Source: Vibrio sp. S9_S30
GTDB taxonomy: Bacteria > Pseudomonadota > Gammaproteobacteria > Enterobacterales > Vibrionaceae
Length of the DNA: 64,000 nucleotides
Assembly (NCBI RefSeq): GCF_014694455.1
Contig: NZ_JAAUWT010000006.1
Location: forward strand, 221,849 to 285,848
Reading direction: 5' to 3'
Positions 58,216 through 64,000 of the stretch are shown here, piece by piece; position 1 is the first letter of the stretch; each line of letters starts with the position of its first letter. The position numbers were made by a program, and so were the translations under genes. The notes under the pieces were generated by a model. It was not told the origin of the DNA, did no database searches, and saw only the letters and a program-made list of their open reading frames with translations.

Positions 58216-59400
58216 TTAGCCAGGTCTGCCATCAATTCTTGGTGACCAAAGCATAGGCGCGAACTTCCATACGAATAAGCTGAATGCGATACCCCACAGC
58301 AGTGCCGATGTGTAGATCAGCGGCATCATGGCGGATGGAGCAATAGAAACGCCAATACTGCGTAATACTGCTGCCAAGATTAAAGTAGCAAAAGCAACTT
58401 GCATCTTAGGACCTTTGTAAATCTCCCGACCAGTATGCCCCATAGTCACTCGAGATATCATGGAGAGAATCAAACCACCAATCGCTCCAATCGCAATGAG
58501 ATGCAACATGGTATGGCTCACGAAATCGTTGGACGTTAAGCCTCGAATGGTCAATGCAATAGGAATGCACAGATAAGTCAAGTGCAGCGACCATACTAGG
58601 GGCTCAGAGAATGTTTTCCAGGTTTTCCAACGAGCAACTTTATAAAACTGGCCGATCGCGGCAATCAGCATTAGCCACTGTCCAATTTGTTGGTATGTTA
58701 GTGGGAAAAAGCTCGTAATAAATAAAAGCACCAAAGGCAGGGTTGCAACCCACTCTAACCATAGCAGTGGCTGGGGTTTTTCGAATTGGAATCTACTCGC
58801 TGTGAAAAATGGAATGACTCTGCCACCCATGATGGAGAGCAGTAATACAAACCACCATATCATCGATTGCCATACAGCACTTGCAGGAAAAGGGGGTAAC
58901 CCTTTTATTGCTGCGTAACTGGCAAAGTTGGCCGCTATGGCGAGCAAGAACATAGGCACAAAAAACAAGTTCTTCCAGCCTTTCGTCCTCAGTATTCTAA
59001 ACCCTAATTCATAAGCGGTGGCAAGAAGAAACAACGCTTCAATGATAGCTATGACCCAAAGTGGTGTTGGTGTCCAGAATAACACTCGCGGGAGACACCA
59101 CAGTATGAAAATTGTCGCCAGCCGATACCCTTTGGTTCCATTGACACCCGTCCAATTTTGTACTGCGGTGAGAGCAAATCCAGCCACAATCGCCATGGCG
59201 AATCCAAAAAGCATCTCATGCACGTGCCACCAAAGTGCAGGAACAGTTAGGTTGCTAGGCTGACCGTTCTGAAAAGCAAATACCCAGACAGCAATAGCAA
59301 TAATGGCGTATACCGAACCTGCAAGAAAGAACGGTCTAAAACCAAGGCGCAAGATGGGAGGGGTCTTATTTTCGACTTTCATGTCGGTGATATTTAACAT
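58216..59400 (-). CDS. nnrS: NnrS family haem-copper membrane protein
   Basis: 394 residues and about 12 membrane helices. The N-terminal LRLGFRPFFLAGSVYA and the HVHEMLFGFAMAIVAGFALTA block (candidate haem/copper His) are typical of NnrS, as is LIAIGAIGGLILSMISRVTMGHTGR. NnrS helps cells resist nitric oxide and related iron-nitrosyl stress. A perfect palindrome of NsrR type lies 22 bp upstream, so NO-responsive derepression is likely. GAGG precedes the chosen ATG; ATG 59382 is an alternative. Confidence 0.92.
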   Translation of the reverse strand: MLNITDMKVENKTPPILRLGFRPFFLAGSVYAIIAIAVWVFAFQNGQPSNLTVPALWWHVHEMLFGFAMAIVAGFALTAVQNWTGVNGTKGYRLATIFILWCLPRVLFWTPTPLWVIAIIEALFLLATAYELGFRILRTKGWKNLFFVPMFLLAIAANFASYAAIKGLPPFPASAVWQSMIWWFVLLLSIMGGRVIPFFTASRFQFEKPQPLLWLEWVATLPLVLLFITSFFPLTYQQIGQWLMLIAAIGQFYKVARWKTWKTFSEPLVWSLHLTYLCIPIALTIRGLTSNDFVSHTMLHLIAIGAIGGLILSMISRVTMGHTGREIYKGPKMQVAFATLILAAVLRSIGVSIAPSAMMPLIYTSALLWGIAFSLFVWKFAPMLWSPRIDGRPG

Positions 59401-59421
59401 AGATCAGACCTCTAGAAGTTA

Positions 59422-59444
59422 AAGATGTATTTATAATACATCTT
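59422..59444 (-). promoter_or_regulatory. NsrR-type operator before nnrS
   Basis: Perfect inverted repeat with arms AAGATGTAT / ATACATCTT and a 5-bp AT centre. It agrees with the AAGATGyATTT-type NsrR site known from gammaproteobacteria and sits just upstream of nnrS. Confidence 0.8.
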
Positions 59445-59533
59445 TAAAATTGTTTCGCTATAAAAACTTTGATTAACCTCAGTATGAATGAAGATATCGA
59501 TAATGACCGAAAAATTTAGGTGGTGTAAATAAA

Positions 59534-59557
59534 ACACGCGCTCTATCTAGCGCGTGT
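59534..59557 (-). terminator. Terminator of the CDF transporter gene
   Basis: 9-bp perfect stem ACACGCGCT / AGCGCGTGT, 6-base loop, TTTTATTT on the minus strand, 20 bp after the stop. Confidence 0.9.
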
Positions 59558-59578
59558 CATAACTCATTGGAATAGCGA

Positions 59579-60499
59579 TTAGCATATGTTCAAATTGAGC
59601 TGCAAATCGTAAGGGAGGACTGAAAGTTTGCGAGTGATCGTCGTTCTTGTACGTTCTATATCATCAATGTCTATGGTTTTCTTGTCGGTATGAATATCAA
59701 CATCCACTCTAAGCTCACGCCCTATCTTAGCGACACCCGTGACGTGAATGTCTTGCGGCATTTCCTGTTTTACGGCAGATATACCGTTATCCACTTTCTG
59801 GCACAGTTCCTTACTGGGTGCCATCATTAGTAATTCTCGAAGTGCGTCCTTCAGCATGTTGAATGGGACTTTAATAAAATAGAAAGACATGAGCACCATC
59901 ATGGCTGGATCCGCGTATACCGCGTATTCGCTATAGGGGGAAATAGAAACTAACCAAGCAACAACAAACCCAGCAGTAACAACCACGCTCAGTAATGTAT
60001 CCATTTGCCACTGTTTGGCTTCCACCTCAATTAAACCAGAAGAATGTTGCTTACTTTTACGGGCAATCACCCACCATGCGTAACCACAGCCTAGAACGTT
60101 TACGACACCAAATAATGTTGCTATGGAAGCATCCACTTCACGTCCGCCATTCAATAGGGCTTCAATGGCCGAATATAGGGCATACGCCACCACCCCGAGT
60201 ATGGATGTTGCTTTAATAATAATGACGATGGGCTCAATGACGGCGCGACCGAAGGGGAATTGAGCGTCAGATGGTTTTTGAATATACCATGCGGCAGCTA
60301 GTGACAATAAAGTTAACAGCAGACTGATTAAGGAGTAAACACCGTCAAAAACGATGACCAGTGAACCTACCCATAATCCAAGGATTAAGCCACCCAATGC
60401 AAAGCCTGAAGCAAAAAGGGCTGAAAAGGTTAATACACTGTTTTCGTTTTTGCTTGTCCTAGCACACATAAAATCTCTCGGTAGTGAATACACTTTCAT
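59579..60499 (-). CDS. Cation diffusion facilitator family transporter
   Basis: 306 residues, six predicted membrane helices, then a cytoplasmic domain with VDVDIHTDKKTIDIDDIE. TM2 has FDGVYSLISLLLTLL, where the usual second metal-binding Asp of the HD/DD site is replaced by Ile/Ser. TM5 has YADPAMMVLMS. It probably exports or moves a divalent cation (Zn, Co, Cd, Mn or Fe) against protons, with an atypical site. An ATG at residue 11 is possible. It stands alone. Confidence 0.85.
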   Translation of the reverse strand: MKVYSLPRDFMCARTSKNENSVLTFSALFASGFALGGLILGLWVGSLVIVFDGVYSLISLLLTLLSLAAAWYIQKPSDAQFPFGRAVIEPIVIIIKATSILGVVAYALYSAIEALLNGGREVDASIATLFGVVNVLGCGYAWWVIARKSKQHSSGLIEVEAKQWQMDTLLSVVVTAGFVVAWLVSISPYSEYAVYADPAMMVLMSFYFIKVPFNMLKDALRELLMMAPSKELCQKVDNGISAVKQEMPQDIHVTGVAKIGRELRVDVDIHTDKKTIDIDDIERTRTTITRKLSVLPYDLQLNLNIC

Positions 60500-60639
60500 T
60501 CTTCGTGCTAGAGGGATATTTTACAAACGGAAACTGGCTGATTGAAAAAGGCGAACGTTGTGAATGAGGGGATAATGTTTAAATATCAACGTGTTAAACC
60601 TAAAATTAGGTGTCAATATATTTGACTCTGAGTGATGAG

Positions 60640-61518
60640 TTAGAAGTCAAAAAGGTAATCGCTGAGCTTGTCCGCCAGCCAAACCATGGCGGCATCCTCT
60701 GTCATTCCCGCTGCGGTGAACATGCAATAGTCTTCTTGAGTTAGCCCATACGTGTGCTTAATCACCGCGAGTCGTTCTTGACGAAGAAGAGGACGAATCA
60801 AGGGCTCGGGTAATACACCCCAAGCATCTTCGCCGAGAATGGTATTGAGCATGTAATCGAAGCTTGAAAAACCAATATAGCGAAGAGAGAAAGGTTGAAG
60901 TTCTGGGTTATCTTTCTCGTTCAAGTACGCGATGGACGCTTGCATCGCATGTCGCAAATCTTCATCGGCGACACGGCGCATTTTGGTTAAAGGGTGCCCT
61001 GAGCGACATACCGACATCATTCGAATTTTACCGATAGGATGGTAGGTAACGCGAGGATCGTCCGTTCGCTCGTAATCGACACCAAATGCGAAATCGACTT
61101 GCTGAGTTTCGACTAAGTTGGCTAAGTCACCACTTGAGGCAAGCACCATGTTGAAAGAGGTAGCTGGAAACTTCTTGTTTATCTCGTGTGCCAGATTCTG
61201 CCAGAGCTCATCTGGCAGTGAGTCGTCTCGCGCAATCCACACTTCTGCGTTAAATTCACCCGATACTTGCCGGCAGGTTTGCACGATCCGTTTTTGCGTA
61301 ACCAATAAACTCTCGCAATCTTTATAAATCGCTTTTCCAGCTTCAGAAAGGAAAAGGTGATTCCCAGAGCGCACAAACAATTCCGTATTCAGTTCTTTCT
61401 CTAACGCTTTGATTGCCATACTGAGTTTGGTTCTGTTGCACTCGAGTTGCCGAGCGGCTTCAGAAACCGATCCAACGTCAGCGACGGTGCAAAAGGCTTC
61501 AACTTGAGAAAGGTTCAT
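60640..61518 (-). CDS. LysR-family transcriptional regulator
   Basis: 292 residues, intact. The winged HTH is at the N-terminus (MNLSQVEAFCTVADVGSVSE, ARQLECNRTKLSMAIKALEK), followed by a two-lobed effector domain (IARDDSLPDELW, VDFAFGVDYERTDDPRV). The effector is unknown. It lies 160 bp after the acetoacetyl-CoA synthetase gene, in the same direction. Confidence 0.9.
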   Translation of the reverse strand: MNLSQVEAFCTVADVGSVSEAARQLECNRTKLSMAIKALEKELNTELFVRSGNHLFLSEAGKAIYKDCESLLVTQKRIVQTCRQVSGEFNAEVWIARDDSLPDELWQNLAHEINKKFPATSFNMVLASSGDLANLVETQQVDFAFGVDYERTDDPRVTYHPIGKIRMMSVCRSGHPLTKMRRVADEDLRHAMQASIAYLNEKDNPELQPFSLRYIGFSSFDYMLNTILGEDAWGVLPEPLIRPLLRQERLAVIKHTYGLTQEDYCMFTAAGMTEDAAMVWLADKLSDYLFDF

Positions 61519-61677
61519 AAAACGCGTTGTCCCAGAGAGGTATGTGAGTCGATATCGTTAAAAAATAGCAAATAATGCAACCATTTACGACACCTTAACC
61601 AAAAGGCGCGATGCAATGAGTAAAGGATCGCCCAGCAAACCAGCATTGAATTAAGGTGGGTTTGGATAGGGACGGAG

Positions 61678-63666
61678 TTAAGTCTGTTCGCGTTGACGTT
61701 CGGTTTGCTCAAAGAGAGAGGCGATTTCACCGAGCACTTCAGGGTTGGCAATCGCCCCGATGTTTTTAACTTCGCTGCCATGTATGACTTCTTTAACGGC
61801 AACTTCAACGAGTTTTCCCGATTTCGTTCTAGGAATGTCACTTATCGCAAGGATGACGGCGGGAACATGTCTCGGTGAGCAACGGGTTTTAAGAGTATTT
61901 TTAATTAAGATGACCAAATCATCGGATAGCGAATGTGTTTTTTCCAACTGAACAAACAGGACGATGCGCTCGTCGCCATCCCATTGTTGTCCAACCGCGA
62001 TGGAATCGGCAATACCTTCTAATTGATTGACTTGTTGGTATATTTCAGCGGTGCCTATACGGATCCCGCCTGGGTTGAGCACCGTGTCGCTGCGGCCATA
62101 GAAGATCATGCCGTGGTTGTCTGTTAGTACCACATCGTCTCCATGATGCCAGACGTTTTCAAACTTATTCCAGTAAGCGTTGTGATAGCGTTCGCCGGTG
62201 TCATTCCAAAAACCTACCGGTTGGTTGGGGAAGCTGTTTAAGCAGACTAGCTCCCCTCGTTCTGACCTAAGAGGTCGTCCGTCTTCATCTACAACGTCGA
62301 CATGTAGCCCTAAGCCACGTCCTTGGCACTCGCCTCTATAGACAGGGGAAATGGGGTTTCCTAGCACAAAACAACCGCAGATATCTGTCCCCCCAGAAAT
62401 GGATGCAAGGTGAATGTCTGGTTCGACATGCCGATACACATAATCAAACTGCTCAGGGTAAAGAACTGATCCTGTCGAGCAAATTGTTCGAATTGAAGCG
62501 AGATCAAAGTGTTGTTTCGGGGAGTAGGCATTCTTTTCCAGTGCGGCTAAGTATTTCGCAGATGTTCCAAACAGTGACACACCAGAGCGCTGAGCTATAT
62601 CCCACAGAATGCCTTCATTTGGATACACTGGGCTGCCATCAAACACGACTAATGTTGCGCCGCTGGCGAGCGCAGACACATGCCAGTTCCACATCATCCA
62701 ACCACAAGTGGTGTAGTAGAACACACGGTCTTTTGCCTTGATATCACAATGGAGTTGATGCTCTTTTTTGTGGTTGAGAAGGGTGCCGCCAACGGAATGT
62801 GTGATGCATTTGGGTTTTCCTGTTGTTCCAGAAGAGTAAAGAATAAATAAAGGATCGTTAAAACCTACCGGGCAATATTCCATGTCTTTAGGCGAGTAGC
62901 TTTGGTTCACTTCAGCCCAACTGATGCTGCCTTTCAAAGGGGGTAAATGGAGGTATTCAATTTGGCAAATTTGTTGTAATGAATCGAGATGTTCGTTGAG
63001 TGCTTGGTTTTTGTTTCGCATATCGTGGTGCTTCCCTGCGAAGGAGTAGCCATCGCAACAAAACAACACTTTAGGTTTTACCTGACCGAAGCGTTCAAGC
63101 ACACTGTCTATGCCGAAATCAGGTGAAGTAGACGTCCAAATTGCTCCTAAGCTTGTTGTTGCGAGCATGGCGACAACCGTTTCGGTAAGGTAGGGGAGAT
63201 AACCCGCAACGACATCTCCTTTCTTCACACCGCAATCTTGAAGCCATTGTTGAAGGATCGAGACTTGACTCCGAAGCTGTTCCCATGACACAGAATGCGA
63301 TTCACCTCGTTCGTTGTAAAATTCTATCGCCGAGGACGGCAAGGGTAATGAAGGTGCAGCCAATAGATTTTCAGCGTAATTGAGTGTCGCTTCAGGAAAC
63401 CAAAGTGTATCTCTGCTGATGACGCTTTCTCGCCATTTGGAAGGCCCCAGTTCGTGGATGATTTCCCCTTTCACGCCTATGACACTAAGGTAGTCCCACA
63501 AAAACGACCAAAACTGAGCACTCGCATCCACCGACCATTGTTGCAAGTCGTGATAAGTTGAAATAGACAGCGCATACTGATCATTCAATTGCTGAATGAA
63601 ATTTGTCAGTATCGCGTTTTCTATTCTTTCTGAGGTTGGTATCCAGATGGGGTCGTGGTTAGACAT
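61678..63666 (-). CDS. Acetoacetyl-CoA synthetase (acetoacetate-CoA ligase)
   Basis: 662 residues. ANL superfamily adenylate-forming enzyme: A3 motif YSSGTTGKPK, the block YTTCGWMMWNWHVSALASG, SISGGTDICGCF, and the C-terminal hinge FYGRSDTVLNPGGIRIGTAEIY with catalytic Lys in RTKSGKLVEVAVK. The N-terminus (FWSFLWDYL ... LWFPEATLNYAENLL) is characteristic of acetoacetate-CoA ligases. It activates acetoacetate with ATP and CoA, feeding ketone bodies or PHB products into central metabolism. The ATG at 63666 has GGAG upstream and is preferred over 63720. Confidence 0.9.
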   Translation of the reverse strand: MSNHDPIWIPTSERIENAILTNFIQQLNDQYALSISTYHDLQQWSVDASAQFWSFLWDYLSVIGVKGEIIHELGPSKWRESVISRDTLWFPEATLNYAENLLAAPSLPLPSSAIEFYNERGESHSVSWEQLRSQVSILQQWLQDCGVKKGDVVAGYLPYLTETVVAMLATTSLGAIWTSTSPDFGIDSVLERFGQVKPKVLFCCDGYSFAGKHHDMRNKNQALNEHLDSLQQICQIEYLHLPPLKGSISWAEVNQSYSPKDMEYCPVGFNDPLFILYSSGTTGKPKCITHSVGGTLLNHKKEHQLHCDIKAKDRVFYYTTCGWMMWNWHVSALASGATLVVFDGSPVYPNEGILWDIAQRSGVSLFGTSAKYLAALEKNAYSPKQHFDLASIRTICSTGSVLYPEQFDYVYRHVEPDIHLASISGGTDICGCFVLGNPISPVYRGECQGRGLGLHVDVVDEDGRPLRSERGELVCLNSFPNQPVGFWNDTGERYHNAYWNKFENVWHHGDDVVLTDNHGMIFYGRSDTVLNPGGIRIGTAEIYQQVNQLEGIADSIAVGQQWDGDERIVLFVQLEKTHSLSDDLVILIKNTLKTRCSPRHVPAVILAISDIPRTKSGKLVEVAVKEVIHGSEVKNIGAIANPEVLGEIASLFEQTERQREQT

Positions 63667-63702
63667 AGCGTCTCCAAATAGTGAACTCAGAGTGTGAGCA
63701 AT

Positions 63703-63874
63703 ATGTCTATTGAAGTGCATTGGGGTGGAGTTGTAAATAATTTGTTGGTCGCTCCGTGGCCATCGACTCCTGAATTTTCCAACGGATCCAAAGTAGACAT
63801 CGCTTTTGCTGTGTATTTCGATGAAGCTCCATCAGGAACTCCTGATTTGATCGAGGGTACTCTCTCATTCATCG
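63703..63874 (+). pseudogene. 5' part of an unknown gene cut by an IS66-type element
   Basis: ATG 63703 (MSIEVHWGGVVNNLLVAPW) opens a natural-looking frame of 57 codons up to the start of the IS end at 63875. It then runs into IS sequence and stops at 63916-63918. It is divergent from the acetoacetyl-CoA synthetase gene. I do not recognise the protein. A minus-strand frame also spans the stretch, so the call is tentative. Confidence 0.4.
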
Positions 63875-64000
63875 GTAAGCGCCCCATGAACTCACGGGGC
63901 GACATAACTAATGCTTGAAGTTCCATGGCAGCAGTGCATCGATATCAGGCTCAGCTTTCGCCAACTCCTTCATGCACTTGATCATGTAGTCGTAGAGGAT
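63875..64000 (-). mobile_element. End of an IS66-family insertion sequence (continues beyond window)
   Basis: The likely terminal inverted repeat begins GTAAGCGCCCCATGAACT at 63875; IS66 ends characteristically start GTAA. Behind it lies the end of a transposase on the minus strand. The rest of the element is outside the window. Confidence 0.65.
63908..64000 (-). CDS. IS66-family transposase, C-terminal 30 residues
   Basis: The partial minus-strand frame reads LYDYMIKCMKELAKAEPD then IDALLPWNFKH and stops at 63908. The (D/E)ALLPW ending after a helical segment is typical of the C-terminal element of IS66 TnpC. The body of the protein lies beyond the right edge. Confidence 0.7.
   Translation of the reverse strand: MLYDYMIKCMKELAKAEPDIDALLPWNFKH

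Noticed and set aside
63687..63926. Minus-strand open frame at the right edge
   Set aside because: It crosses the IS end and lies opposite a more protein-like plus-strand frame, although neither is certain.

Overview
The window looks like the chromosome of a marine gammaproteobacterium of the Vibrionaceae, most likely a Vibrio. The basis is protein-level resemblance of many genes to Enterobacteria/Vibrio families (GalR, LacZ, GalTKM, YejABEF, NhaD, NnrS, ElbB, PlsC), moderate G+C, and the number of chemotaxis, c-di-GMP and RND genes. No rRNA or tRNA gene was seen. The species cannot be named from the sequence alone.

Layout. 1-3.3 kb: a GMC-type dehydrogenase (cut by the left edge) with its Tat-exported small subunit, glyoxalase I, a ribbon-helix-helix protein and a VOC protein. 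3.3-12.4 kb: a large lipoprotein, PlsC, two secreted proteins of unknown role, a cytochrome b562-like protein, a PLP decarboxylase and a chemoreceptor. 12.7-23.9 kb: a beta-galactoside utilisation cluster. A MalK-type ATPase is divergent from two sugar permeases, a solute-binding protein, lacZ, galT, galK and galM. GalR-type operators lie in the divergent promoter and before galT; galR itself is at 37.5-38.5 kb, and galE is absent. 24.0-25.2 kb: a secreted YWTD-like propeller.

25.7-32.2 kb is the most unusual region. It has a signal-peptide stub, then four consecutive modules, each made of a C-terminal toxin-tip remnant followed by an Imm49-like immunity gene. The modules are separated by shared terminators and direct repeats. 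The array is bracketed by 233-bp direct repeats derived from the 3' end and flank of the neighbouring GGDEF/EAL gene, and another relic of that 3' end lies inside the array. One immunity gene has an amber stop. No toxin body remains. It reads as a graveyard or storage array of polymorphic-toxin tips and immunities.

32.2-37.3 kb: a four-gene operon (coiled-coil protein, membrane OmpA-type protein, Ras-like small GTPase, PAS-GGDEF-EAL protein) that looks like a GTPase-to-c-di-GMP envelope signalling module. 37.5-43.9 kb: galR, nhaD, a methyltransferase, a PilZ protein, a sugar-epimerase-like protein and a divergent LysR gene with a frameshift near its end. 44.0-49.6 kb: yejABEF peptide/microcin C importer. 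50.0-54.4 kb: RND efflux pump and its adaptor. 54.4-55.7 kb: long non-coding AT-rich stretch. 55.7-61.5 kb: chemoreceptor, elbB, nnrS with an NsrR-type palindrome, a CDF transporter and a LysR regulator. 61.7-63.7 kb: acetoacetyl-CoA synthetase. The right edge carries the end of an IS66-type element.

Short tandem repeats touch a start or stop codon at three places (8.06, 17.3 and 50.04 kb), and a fourth lies before yejA (49.7 kb). All calls are from reading the sequence; no database search was run.
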